This document shows, piece by piece, positions 26,001 through 34,288 of a stretch of 64,000 bases of DNA; positions within the stretch are counted from its first letter, which is position 1; the number at the start of each line of letters is the position of its first letter. A program made the position numbers and the translations under genes. The stretch comes from Szabonella alba (lineage in GTDB: Bacteria > Pseudomonadota > Alphaproteobacteria > Rhodobacterales > Rhodobacteraceae): assembly GCF_016765775.1 (NCBI RefSeq), contig NZ_JAESVN010000011.1, positions 26,781 to 90,780 on the forward strand, in the 5' to 3' direction. Below the pieces are notes generated by a model, which was not told where the DNA came from, ran no database searches, and saw only the letters and a program-made list of their open reading frames with translations.

Positions 26001-26075
26001 CGGCGTGGAAACTAAGGTCAAATGCCGCCGGCGCCGCCTGCCGATGGCTGCCGCGCTTTGCAGAAAGGTCAGCCC

Positions 26076-26828
26076 ATGCAGATCCAGATCCATCCCGACA
26101 AGGCCGCCCTTGGCCGTGCCGCAGCCGATGAAGGGGCAGCGGCCCTGCGCGAAGCCCTTGCCGCGCGGGGGCGTGCGGTGGTGATCCTCGCCACCGGCGC
26201 AAGCCAGTTCGACATGCTGGAAAATCTGGTCGCGTCCGGGCTGGACTGGTCGCGCATCTCGATCTTTCACCTTGATGAATATGTCGGGCTGCCGGTGACG
26301 CACCCTGCCAGTTTCCGCAAATATCTGCGCGAACGGGTGCTGGCCCGCCTGCCGGTGCCACCGGCAGGCTTTCACGCGATTGACGGCGACGCCGCCGATA
26401 CCGGGGCGGAAATCGCGCGGCTGAATGCGCTGATTGCGGCTGAAACAGTCGATGTCTGCTTTGCCGGGATCGGGGAAAACGGCCATCTGGCCTTCAACGA
26501 TCCGCCTGCCGATTTCGATACGACAGTGCCCTTCCTGCGCGTGCGCCTTGATGACGCCTGCCGCCGTCAGCAGATGGGCGAGGGCTGGTTTCCCACGCTG
26601 GACGATGTGCCCGCCGAGGCCATTTCCATGAGCATCCGTGAAATTCTGCGCGCGCGCCGCCTTGTGCTTTCGGTGCCCGACACCCGGAAGGCCGAGGCCG
26701 TGCGTGCCACGGTCGAGGCGGCGGTATCGCCCGAAATTCCCGCCTCGATCATCCGCAACCATCCCGCCTGCAGCCTGCATCTCGACCGGGCCTCGGCAGC
26801 GCTGCTGGCACCGGAGGGGGCCGCCTGA
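26076..26828 (+). CDS. nagB: Glucosamine-6-phosphate deaminase (NagB family), 250 aa
   Basis: Converts glucosamine-6-phosphate to fructose-6-phosphate and ammonia. The start ATG at 26076 follows AGAAAGG. Visible signatures are the phosphate loop ILATGASQFDML, the NagB motif FHLDEYVGLPVTHPASF, and the active-site GIGENGHLAFNDPP with the catalytic Asp/His. Length is close to the short NagB class and it has no allosteric extension. Its stop overlaps the nagA start (TGATG), so the two are translationally coupled. Confidence 0.92.
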   Translation: MQIQIHPDKAALGRAAADEGAAALREALAARGRAVVILATGASQFDMLENLVASGLDWSRISIFHLDEYVGLPVTHPASFRKYLRERVLARLPVPPAGFHAIDGDAADTGAEIARLNALIAAETVDVCFAGIGENGHLAFNDPPADFDTTVPFLRVRLDDACRRQQMGEGWFPTLDDVPAEAISMSIREILRARRLVLSVPDTRKAEAVRATVEAAVSPEIPASIIRNHPACSLHLDRASAALLAPEGAA

Positions 26829-27850
26829 TGACTGCGCGTCGCGTCAGCGGCGGGCTGTGCGATCTGCAGGTCAACGGCTTTGCGGGGGTGGATTTCAACG
26901 ATGGCGGCCTGACGCCTGCGGCGCTGGACCACGCGCTTGAGGCGATCCTTGCCACGGGGGTTACGCATTGTCTTCCCACCCTGATCACCGCCGAGCCCGA
27001 GACGTTGGCAGACCGGCTGTCGGCGCTGGATCATGCCGTGCGGACCAGCCGTCTGGGCCCGGCCATGGTGCCCGGCTATCATGTCGAAGGGCCGTTCCTG
27101 AATGACGCGCCCGGCTATGCCGGTTGTCATCCGGCCGAGGCGATGGCCGATCCGGACCCGGCGCTTTACGACCGGCTTTCGGCCGATCTGTTCCGCCCGG
27201 TTCTGCTGGTCACGCTGGCCCCCGAACGCGCGGGGGCACTGGCGCTGACGCGCAGGCTGACGGCAGCAGGCTGCACAGTGGCGCTTGGCCATACCGCGGC
27301 GGGTTTCGCCGATGTGCGGACCGCCGCCGCCGCCGGGGCGACGCTGTCCACCCATCTGGGCAACGGCCTGCCGCAGACCCTGCCCAAGCTTGAAAATACC
27401 TTGCTGGCGCAACTGGCCGAACCCGGGCTGTCCGCCTGTCTCATTGCCGATGGCCACCATATCGGCCCCGAGGCGCTGGCAGCCCTGATCCGGCTGAAAG
27501 GGGCGGATCGGGTGATCCTTGTCACTGATGCGGTGCTGGCCGCCGCTGCCCCGGCGGGGCCCTATCAATTCGCGGGAATGGCGATTGAGCACAGCCCGCA
27601 GGGTGCCGTGCTGCAGCCCGGTCGCAGCAATCTTGCAGGCTCGGCACTGTGCCTCGATCAGGCGGTGCGCAACATCGTGGACTGGGGCATCGCTGACCCC
27701 GGCCAAGCGCTGGACTGGGCCGGAGCCGCCCCCCGCGCCGCCCTTGCCCGCAGCCTTGCCGCGCATCGCATCACGCTGGATCGCGGCCGCGTCGAATGGT
27801 CCGAGGCGCTGGAGCCGACACTGCTGTCGCCGGGCCGCGTGCTGGTCTGA
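26828..27850 (+). CDS. nagA: N-acetylglucosamine-6-phosphate deacetylase (NagA), 340 aa
   Basis: An amidohydrolase that removes acetate from GlcNAc-6-phosphate, feeding NagB. Family marks are GLCDLQVNGFAGVDFND at the start, the metal-ligand Glu in YHVEGPFLND, His in LGHTAAGF and STHLGNGL, IADGHHIGPE, and the catalytic Asp in ILVTDAVLA. The protein begins directly at the first barrel strand and lacks ~40 residues of the usual N-terminal beta domain, so it is a short form. No GlcNAc kinase is encoded nearby; the ROK protein carries an HTH and is unlikely to fill that role. Confidence 0.92.
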   Translation: MTARRVSGGLCDLQVNGFAGVDFNDGGLTPAALDHALEAILATGVTHCLPTLITAEPETLADRLSALDHAVRTSRLGPAMVPGYHVEGPFLNDAPGYAGCHPAEAMADPDPALYDRLSADLFRPVLLVTLAPERAGALALTRRLTAAGCTVALGHTAAGFADVRTAAAAGATLSTHLGNGLPQTLPKLENTLLAQLAEPGLSACLIADGHHIGPEALAALIRLKGADRVILVTDAVLAAAAPAGPYQFAGMAIEHSPQGAVLQPGRSNLAGSALCLDQAVRNIVDWGIADPGQALDWAGAAPRAALARSLAAHRITLDRGRVEWSEALEPTLLSPGRVLV

Positions 27851-27906
27851 TCCTGCCACTGAAGTGGAGGTTCGGGCGGACGGAAAAGGCCGCCCAGTCA
27901 TCCGCA

Positions 27907-28944
27907 TCATGCCGCCAGCAGCAGGATCAGCACCAGTGCGGTGGCCGACACGAAAAGCGTTGCAAACACACCCAGCAGCAGCGGGCGCAGCCCCACGGCG
28001 CGCAGGCGCGAAAGATCGGTTTCCAGACCCATCGCCACCAGCGCCACGGTCAGCAGGACGGTGGTGACGCTGCCCGTGGTCTGGCGCAGGACATCCGGCA
28101 GGTCGATCACGGAATTCAGCAGGATCATGGCGATGAAGCCAAGCGCGAACCATGGCATCGGCGCGCGTCCTGTGCTGCCGCCGCCCCGGCGCGCAGCCAT
28201 CAGTCCCATTGCCATCACAAGCGGGGCAAGCAACATCACCCGGGCGATCTTGGCCACCGTGCCGCTTTGGCCTGCGACATCACCCTGCGCAAAGGCCGCG
28301 CCTACGACCTGCGCGACCTCATGCACGCTGGCCCCGACCCATAACCCATAGATTTCAGGCGTCAGGCCCAGCGGTGCCGCCAGCAGCGGCAGCAGCAGCA
28401 TCGACGCTGTGCCCAGCAGAGTGATGCAGGCAACGGCATAGGCCACGTCCTCATCCCGGCCCCGGGTGACGGTGTTCGCGGCAAGAATCGCCGAGGCACC
28501 GCAAACGGCGGTCCCGGCAGCGATCAGATCACACAGGCGCCCATCGACCCCCATCGCGCGGCCCACAGCCCTTGTCACGACAAAGGTCAGCGCAAGGGTC
28601 AGGGTGATGGCGACCAGTCCGCCAAGGCCCACCGCCGCGACCTGCGCGACCGTGACCTGCAACCCCAGCAGCACGATCCCCAGCCGCAGCAGGCGGCGCA
28701 TCGCAAAGCGAAGCCCGGGACCGGTCTGCGGGATGGGCCCGGCGCAGGTACGCAGCACGATCCCCAACCCAACCCCCAGGATCATCGGCCCCAGCCCGGG
28801 AATTCCGGCAGCGCGCTGAAGTGCCAGCGCAAGCAGGGCCAACCCCAGCGCCAGCGCAAGCCCGGGCAGGATGGACCCGTCCGCAGCGGGCAGGCGAAAG
28901 CGGCGGGGGACAAGGGCGGTTCGCGGCATCGTCAAATCCATCAT
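27907..28944 (-). CDS. YeiH-family (UPF0324) membrane protein, putative sulfate/sulfite-type exporter
   Basis: 345 aa from the ATG at 28944 (MMDLTMPR), with about 10 membrane helices. The conserved RLGIVLLGLQV, LIAAGTAVCGASAI and GASVHEVAQVVGAA with its His/Glu pair are diagnostic of the YeiH family. The family is annotated as putative sulfate exporter; in E. coli yeiH is under the LysR-type YeiE. A LysR gene is divergent here too, separated by 113 nt that hold a LysR-type box, matching that arrangement. The substrate is not proven. Confidence 0.88.
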   Translation of the reverse strand: MMDLTMPRTALVPRRFRLPAADGSILPGLALALGLALLALALQRAAGIPGLGPMILGVGLGIVLRTCAGPIPQTGPGLRFAMRRLLRLGIVLLGLQVTVAQVAAVGLGGLVAITLTLALTFVVTRAVGRAMGVDGRLCDLIAAGTAVCGASAILAANTVTRGRDEDVAYAVACITLLGTASMLLLPLLAAPLGLTPEIYGLWVGASVHEVAQVVGAAFAQGDVAGQSGTVAKIARVMLLAPLVMAMGLMAARRGGGSTGRAPMPWFALGFIAMILLNSVIDLPDVLRQTTGSVTTVLLTVALVAMGLETDLSRLRAVGLRPLLLGVFATLFVSATALVLILLLAA

Positions 28945-29009
28945 GCAGGGCTCCCCATGGTCTGCGCCGGATCTGGAACGCATTAAATCAATTAATTCTG
29001 CTTGATATG

Positions 29010-29024
29010 ATCGAAAAAATCGAT
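29010..29024. promoter_or_regulatory. LysR-type binding box (T-N11-A palindrome)
   Basis: ATCGA-AAAAA-TCGAT is a perfect 15-bp palindrome that fits the LysR consensus T-N11-A. It sits in the AT-rich divergent region between the YeiH-type gene and the LysR gene. A second related pair of sequences, around 28982-28992 and 29023-29033, could extend the site. Confidence 0.5.
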
Positions 29025-29057
29025 TGATTAAATCCAGCGATCCGGCAGACTGCCCGC

Positions 29058-29936
29058 ATGACGCTGGACCAGCTTCGTATCTTTCTGGCCGTGGCGCGTC
29101 GCGGGAACATGACCCGCGCCGCAGAAGACCTGCGCATGACCCAATCCGCCGTTTCGGCCTCGGTCGCAGCGCTGGAGACGCAGCATCAGGTCCGTCTGTT
29201 TGACCGCATCGGCCGTGGCATTGCCCTGACCCCCGAGGGCCGCGCCTTCATTCCCGCCGCCGAGGCCGTGCTTGCGCGGGCCGGAACCGCGCAGGTCCTG
29301 CTGGAGGATCTGCGACAGGATACGCGCGGGCTTTTGCGGCTGCATGCCAGCCAGACGGTCGCCAGCTACTGGCTGCCGCCGCATCTGGTGCGGCTGAATG
29401 AACTGCATCCCGGCATCACCATCGCGCTGGCCGTCGGCAATACCGAACAGGTCGCCCGCGCGGTGCAGGAGGGTGAGGCTGATCTCGGTTTCGTCGAGGG
29501 TGATGTGCGCCACAGCGGTCTGCGCCGGCAGGTGGTGGCGCGGGATGAACTGGTGCTGGTGCTGGCCGCCGATCATCCGCTTGCAACCCAGAAATTCCTT
29601 GATGCCGGTGATTACCGGCGTCTGGCATGGGTGCTGCGTGAACAGGGATCGGGCACGCGGGCGGAATTCGAGTCGCATCTGCAGACCATGGGCCTGACAC
29701 TTGCCGATCTTGATCTCGCCTTCGAATGCCCGTCGAATGAGGCACTTCTGGCGGCGGTCGGGGCGGGGCGGATGGCGGCGATGCTGTCGCGCCGCGCGGT
29801 CGGGGCGCATCCGGGCATAGCCGCGCGCACCGTCGACTGGGCGCCCGCGCCGCGCCGCCCCTTCGCCGCCCTGACCCATCCCGACCGCCACCGCACCCGC
29901 GCAGTCACCGCCTTGCTGGCACTGGTCAGCGCCTAG
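29058..29936 (+). CDS. LysR-family transcriptional regulator (probable control of the YeiH-type gene)
   Basis: 292 aa. The helix-turn-helix is about residues 1-60 ([35 protein letters not shown]). The effector domain spans about 90-290 with [16 protein letters not shown] and DLGFVEGDV, similar to the CysB/YeiE-type subgroup whose members respond to sulfur-related or amino-acid ligands. It is divergent from the YeiH-type exporter and probably regulates it through the 29010 palindrome. Its stop overlaps, on the other strand, the stop of a ferredoxin fragment. Confidence 0.9.
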   Translation: MTLDQLRIFLAVARRGNMTRAAEDLRMTQSAVSASVAALETQHQVRLFDRIGRGIALTPEGRAFIPAAEAVLARAGTAQVLLEDLRQDTRGLLRLHASQTVASYWLPPHLVRLNELHPGITIALAVGNTEQVARAVQEGEADLGFVEGDVRHSGLRRQVVARDELVLVLAADHPLATQKFLDAGDYRRLAWVLREQGSGTRAEFESHLQTMGLTLADLDLAFECPSNEALLAAVGAGRMAAMLSRRAVGAHPGIAARTVDWAPAPRRPFAALTHPDRHRTRAVTALLALVSA

Positions 29937-30058
29937 GCCAGTTCTGCAGGCAGGTGCAGTTCCAGCCCGTCCATCGCCCCGGTCACCTTGATCTGGCAGG
30001 ACAGACGAGAGCGTTCCGGATCCGGTTCCAGTGCGAATTCCAGCATATCCTCCTCCAT
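29933..30058 (-). pseudogene. C-terminal fragment of an adrenodoxin-type 2Fe-2S ferredoxin
   Basis: The 41 codons from 30058 to the TAG at 29933 read [20 protein letters not shown] then CQIKV...[10 protein letters not shown]. This matches the C-terminal third of 2Fe-2S ferredoxins, including the last cluster Cys (LSCQIKV). The upstream minus-strand sequence shows none of the earlier cluster cysteines in any frame. It is therefore a remnant of a lost gene. Its end overlaps the LysR stop tail to tail. Confidence 0.65.
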
Positions 30059-30249
30059 CCGGTCCCGTTCCGGCAGGCGACACCTTCATCATCGCCCCGA
30101 GAACCGGTGCACGGGTTTCACCGAAACCCGGCAGGATGACTGCAGGTCGCACCCTGCATCGGATTTGCCGAAGCAGAGCCGTTGCAGATCCGAATTTCGC
30201 AGCGTCTGGCAGACCGGTATGCGTGAAGGGTCCGGATCAGGAGCCCTGA

Positions 30250-31143
30250 ATGGAAGTCATGGCCACTATGCCCGCCCCGTCTGCCCGCACCGCCCCGTCT
30301 GTCAGCCCCGCCCCGTCTGCCAGCCCCGCCCTGTCTGCCCGCGCGGTGATGCCTGCGCCGGGGCGCGGTTTCGGCGATCCTGCCCTTGTCACGCGGGCGC
30401 TGCCCCTGACCTCTGCGCTGCGGGGGGGCGTTCTGCTGCTTGGAAATTTCGACGGCTTCCATCTGGGTCATCTGGCGCTGGTCACCGCTGCAAGACGTGC
30501 GGCCCCCGGCCGCCCATTGGGGGTCTTGTCCTGCACACCGCATCCGCGCGCCTTCTTCCGCCCCGATGCGCCCGCCTTCCAGCTTGCCACGCCCCGCACG
30601 CAGCAAAAGATGCTTGCGCGCGCCGGGGTCGATTTCATCTTCGCGCCCCGGTTTGATGCCGCCTTTGCCGCCCTCTCGCCCGCAGCCTTCGTCACGGACA
30701 TCCTGCGGTCGGGACTGGGCGTGTCGCATGTCGTCGCGGGCCGGGATTTCCGGTTTGGCCTAGGTCGCGCGGGCGATAGTGAAACCCTTCGCCATCTTGG
30801 CCGCGAGGCCGGGATCGGAACCAGCATCATTGCCGATATCTCCGGCCCCGACGGGCGGCGGATTTCCTCGACCCTGATCCGGGCCTGCCTTGCGGCGGGC
30901 GATCTGGACGGGGCGCAAGGCCTTCTGGGCGGGGACTGGCTGGTTGAAACGACGGCCTGTGCCTCGGGCGGCCTGCAGCTTCATCCGCTTTTGTGCCGTC
31001 CGGCGCCGGGGCGCTATCTGGCCCGCATGGCGGGAAAGCCCTGTCAGATGCCACAGCAGATCCGGCTTGACGGCGATGGCCGCATTCACGCAGCCCGCGC
31101 AACGCTTCGCCCCGGGTTGATGCATCTTCTGCCTGCATCCTGA
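30250..31143 (+). CDS. RibF-like FMN adenylyltransferase (FAD synthetase) lacking a riboflavin-kinase domain
   Basis: 297 aa; AGGAG lies 6 nt before the ATG. After a Ser/Pro/Ala-rich N-terminus (~45 residues), the nucleotidyltransferase domain shows LLLGNFDGFHLGH (HxGH-type ATP site), TPHPRAFF, VVAGRDFRFGLGR and the C-terminal ISSTLIRACLAAGDLDGAQGLLG. In ordinary bifunctional RibF a ~120-residue riboflavin kinase follows. Here only ~70 poorly matching residues remain, so it would make FAD from FMN only. It sits beside a two-component flavin monooxygenase cluster, where FAD supply is relevant. The housekeeping ribF should lie elsewhere. Confidence 0.8.
   Translation: MEVMATMPAPSARTAPSVSPAPSASPALSARAVMPAPGRGFGDPALVTRALPLTSALRGGVLLLGNFDGFHLGHLALVTAARRAAPGRPLGVLSCTPHPRAFFRPDAPAFQLATPRTQQKMLARAGVDFIFAPRFDAAFAALSPAAFVTDILRSGLGVSHVVAGRDFRFGLGRAGDSETLRHLGREAGIGTSIIADISGPDGRRISSTLIRACLAAGDLDGAQGLLGGDWLVETTACASGGLQLHPLLCRPAPGRYLARMAGKPCQMPQQIRLDGDGRIHAARATLRPGLMHLLPAS
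30274..30345 (+). repeat. Four tandem 18-bp units in the 5' end of the RibF-like gene
   Basis: Units of the form GCCCCGTCTGCCCGCACC repeat four times with small changes, coding APSART, APSVSP, APSASP and ALSARA. The unit length keeps the frame, so copy-number change would lengthen or shorten a disordered N-terminus. Confidence 0.8.
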
Positions 31144-31173
31144 AATTTCCATCCCCGACAGCAGGACACATCC

Positions 31174-31776
31174 ATGTCACACAGCCCAGCGCCCGGTCAG
31201 GGTTCACCGCTTCATATCCCCGCCAGCAGCTACCTGGCCCTGCCCTGGAAAACCGGACAGGGCATCACCGAAGAGATCTGCCTGCTGCCCGAGGGCGCAA
31301 CCCGGGACAGGTTTGATCTGCGGATCAGTTGTGCCCCGATCCCCGAAGTGGCGACATTCTCGGCCTTTCCCGGGGTCGAGCGGGTCATCACGCTGATAGA
31401 GGGGGCGGGGCTCGATCTGGATTTCGGTGACCGCCTGCTGCGGCTGGAACTGCTTGCCCCCTGCCGGTTCGATTCCGGCCTTGCGCCGGTGGGACGGCCC
31501 GATGGTGACGGGGTGCGCGTCATCAATGTCATGGCAGCGCGCGACCGGTGGCGCATCACCACGGCACGGGTCATGTCGGCCGCGTTCCAAAGCGATGTGC
31601 CAGCCGGAGGTCTGGCGGTTCTCTTTGCGATTGCCGGGGAATGGGAAGCCGCCGGGTGCCGGATCGGGTCGCGTGATACGCTGATCCTGCCCGCAGGGGC
31701 GGCGACCGCCTGCCACCCTGTCACGAAGGAAGGCAATGCCGCCGCGCTTGAGGTGGTGCTGGTCCCGCGCGACTGA
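31174..31776 (+). CDS. HutD/Ves-family cupin-like protein, 200 aa
   Basis: The family marks are WKTGQGITEEICLLPEG near residues 25-41 (typical WKNGGGxTxEI), the FSAFPGVERVITLIEGAGLDL strand pair, and HutD-type length. HutD is found with histidine-utilisation genes and is thought to bind formylglutamate or act as a governor of the pathway; Ves is the E. coli cold-induced relative. No hut genes are nearby. It begins 30 nt after the RibF-like gene and is probably co-transcribed with it. The role here is unknown. Confidence 0.8.
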   Translation: MSHSPAPGQGSPLHIPASSYLALPWKTGQGITEEICLLPEGATRDRFDLRISCAPIPEVATFSAFPGVERVITLIEGAGLDLDFGDRLLRLELLAPCRFDSGLAPVGRPDGDGVRVINVMAARDRWRITTARVMSAAFQSDVPAGGLAVLFAIAGEWEAAGCRIGSRDTLILPAGAATACHPVTKEGNAAALEVVLVPRD

Positions 31777-31822
31777 CCGCCACGGCATCGCCGGCTGGGC
31801 CTGAGCCTTCAGGCACCGGTCC

Positions 31823-33010
31823 TCAGAAGGTAGATGCGCCGGCCTCGAACTGATCCTGACAGCGGGTCACAAAGCGCTGCGCTGCCGCCGACAGCGGCTG
31901 CCCGCGCCGGTATGCAATCACGATCCGGCTGGGCGCGTGGTCCCCGACCAGAGGCCGCACCACCAGACGCAGCCCGTCATAGGTCATTTCCGATGCGGGT
32001 TTCGTCACCAGCAGCGCATAGCCAAGACCATGCCCGACCAGCCCGCGCACCATCTCAAGCGACGCAGTGCGATGCGCGACCATCGGCGCCACCCCGGCCG
32101 CTGTCATCAGCCCGGTGAAATAGTCCCGGCTGGGCGCGATATCCAGCAGGACCATCGGCTCCTCGGCCAGTTCGGCGGGCGTAATCTCGGACTGGCGGGC
32201 CAGCGGATGGCCGTCGGCCAGCAACACATGCGGACAGAGCGCGCCAAGCGGAATCGTCTCGAATTGCGGATCAAGATCAAGCTGATACATCAGCGCCAGT
32301 TCAATCTCACCCGCCGTCAGCGCCTCGGTCAGACGGCGCTGGTCGCCTTCGACCAGATCCACCGCCGTGCCGTTCATTCCCGCAATCAGACGCGGCATGA
32401 CATAGGGGGCAAAGGTCACGAAACAGCCCGCCGCAACCCTTGCCCCCAACCCGTCGCGCCCGGCGCGGACCGAGTTCGCAGGTTCGATCCGGCGTGAGGA
32501 TCCATAGGCACGGTTCGCATAGATCAGCGGCGATCCGGCCCGCGCCCTGTGCGTCTCCTGCACCTCGCACAGAAAGATGTGATGCGTGCCGACCCGTTCA
32601 TTGCCTATCAGGACGCAGTCGAAAGCAACAAGCGGGTCCGCAATGCGCGGCGCGCCCGTGGCGCAGGCGATCCATTCGGTGCAGTCGAACTTGTCGCCGA
32701 TCTCATCCTTGAAGCGGCCCGCGAAAGTATCCGAGATATAGGCCTGATCGTCGCGCAACACGTTGACGCACAGCACCCCGTTTTCGGCAATGCGCGCGGC
32801 GGCGGGGCTCAGATGATGGACGCAGACCAGAAGCGTCGGACGCGCGGTATCGGCCGAGACCGAAGCCATTGCCGAAACCGTGACACCCGCCCGCCCGCCC
32901 GGACCGTCGGTCGTGACGATATTGACGGTGCAGGCGGCATGGCTCATTCCCTCAAGGAACCTGCTGCGCAGATCCTGATCGGTGTCCGGGGATCCGGTCC
33001 GTTGTGTCAT
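31823..33010 (-). CDS. Flavin reductase fused to a LysR-type effector-binding domain, 395 aa
   Basis: Residues ~15-175 are an HpaC/RutF-type flavin reductase: SHAACTVNIVTTDG, GVTVSAMASVSADTARPTLLV, NGVLCVNVLRDDQ, and the His-containing THHIFLCEVQETHRA. From ~190 to 385 the protein is a LysR substrate-binding domain without its helix-turn-helix: LMYQLDLDPQFETIPLG, PHVLLADGHPLA, VLLDIAPSRDYFTGLM and GLGYALLVTKP. This half aligns with the effector domain of the LysR gene next door. It is the likely reductase partner of the HpaB-type oxygenase at 35424. By analogy to the Acinetobacter HPA reductase, whose MarR-like tail makes it substrate-responsive, this tail may gate flavin reduction by pathway substrate. 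Confidence 0.88.
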   Translation of the reverse strand: MTQRTGSPDTDQDLRSRFLEGMSHAACTVNIVTTDGPGGRAGVTVSAMASVSADTARPTLLVCVHHLSPAAARIAENGVLCVNVLRDDQAYISDTFAGRFKDEIGDKFDCTEWIACATGAPRIADPLVAFDCVLIGNERVGTHHIFLCEVQETHRARAGSPLIYANRAYGSSRRIEPANSVRAGRDGLGARVAAGCFVTFAPYVMPRLIAGMNGTAVDLVEGDQRRLTEALTAGEIELALMYQLDLDPQFETIPLGALCPHVLLADGHPLARQSEITPAELAEEPMVLLDIAPSRDYFTGLMTAAGVAPMVAHRTASLEMVRGLVGHGLGYALLVTKPASEMTYDGLRLVVRPLVGDHAPSRIVIAYRRGQPLSAAAQRFVTRCQDQFEAGASTF

Positions 33011-33132
33011 GCTTTCCTCCCATCGCGCGGGAACCAGGCCCCGCGTTCCGATACCGATATTCCACAGGGAGACCGGCGCGGGAAAGTCGGGTTTTCCGGT
33101 GAACTGGCTCGGAAAAGATGAGGCAGCGACGG

Positions 33133-34065
33133 CTACCGGGGGGACATGCCCGCCATACCGGGGATATTCTCGGTCGAAATCCGCTCACGGCAATGCGCCT
33201 CGAAGGCCTCGACCACCCTTGGACGGCGCAGATCGCGCAGCACGGCCAGTCCCAGACACATCGGGGGCATGTCCTCTTCCAGCGCGACATAGGCCAGCGC
33301 GCTGCCATTCTCGGCGCACATGTTGCGGGGCCGCATTGTCATCAGTGAAAACCCCATCCCCGCCCCGACATAGGACCGCAGCGCCGCCGGAGAGGAGGTT
33401 TCGGCGACGATCCGCGGCGCGATCCCGGCATTCTCGAACAGCGACAGGAAATACTGACGGCTCAGCGGCAGATCCAGCAGGACAAAGCCCTCATCCCCAA
33501 GATCGGCAAGCCGCAGCGGGCCGCGCGACGCCAGCGGATGCTCAGCCGGCAGCAGAACATAGGTCGGAAGCTCGGCCAGAGGCAGAAAATCCATATCGCC
33601 GGTCATGTTGATGCCATAGGTCAGGGCGATGTCGATACGGGCCGTGCGCAACCCGTCCAGCAATTCGGCCTCGCTGCCTTCGGTCACGCTCATGCGCACA
33701 TCCGGATAAAGACCGATGAATGAGCGCCAGAGTTCGGGCAAGATCACCGGGGCGAAGGTGCGGAACGCCCCGACATTGATCGGCCCGGCCACCGCGCCGA
33801 CCGAGGTGGAGGCCACATCGTAAAGCTCATAGGCTGAACGCAGCGAGTCCTTTGCCGCGCGCAGAAGACGCCGCCCCGCCGGGGTCAGCGACAGGCCCTG
33901 CGCATGATGCCGCACGAAAAGCTGCACCCCAAATTCGGTTTCCAGATGCGAAATGGCCGCCGAAATCGACGGCTGTGAGATGTTTACCTGTTCCGAGGCG
34001 CGGGTGACGCTGCCGGTCTCACCCGCCGCCACGAAATAGCTGAGCTGTCGTAATGTGAATCGCAT
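33133..34065 (-). CDS. LysR-family regulator of the oxygenase cluster, 310 aa
   Basis: The HTH is residues 1-60 (RQLSYFVAAGETGSVTRASEQ, SQPSISAAISHLE). The effector domain (~90-300) contains ALTYGINMTGDMDFLPLAEL, YVLLPAEHPLA, VLLDLPLSRQYFLSLFENAG and GMGFSLMTMRP. These stretches match the C-terminal half of the adjacent flavin reductase almost segment by segment, so both probably bind the same class of ligand. It lies in the same orientation between DUF1028 and the reductase fusion, and likely controls the HpaB cluster. The short gap to the fusion gene (122 nt) allows co-transcription. Confidence 0.92.
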   Translation of the reverse strand: MRFTLRQLSYFVAAGETGSVTRASEQVNISQPSISAAISHLETEFGVQLFVRHHAQGLSLTPAGRRLLRAAKDSLRSAYELYDVASTSVGAVAGPINVGAFRTFAPVILPELWRSFIGLYPDVRMSVTEGSEAELLDGLRTARIDIALTYGINMTGDMDFLPLAELPTYVLLPAEHPLASRGPLRLADLGDEGFVLLDLPLSRQYFLSLFENAGIAPRIVAETSSPAALRSYVGAGMGFSLMTMRPRNMCAENGSALAYVALEEDMPPMCLGLAVLRDLRRPRVVEAFEAHCRERISTENIPGMAGMSPR

Positions 34066-34288
34066 CGCCCGGTTCCGTCAGATCAGGAAGGCGCCAGACT
34101 AGCGCAGACCGGCCCGTCCATCCAGAAGACCGGGACGATGCCACCCGGCGCGGCAGTCCCGGATGCAGCAATTGATGGCAGAAATGCGCGCCCTGCCCGC
34201 CAAAGGGGCAGCGCGGGGGGGGGACAGCCGGGCCGCGCGCCGCGTCGTCGCGACCGCCTGTCCCGGGTCACCCGTCAAGAACCACCGG

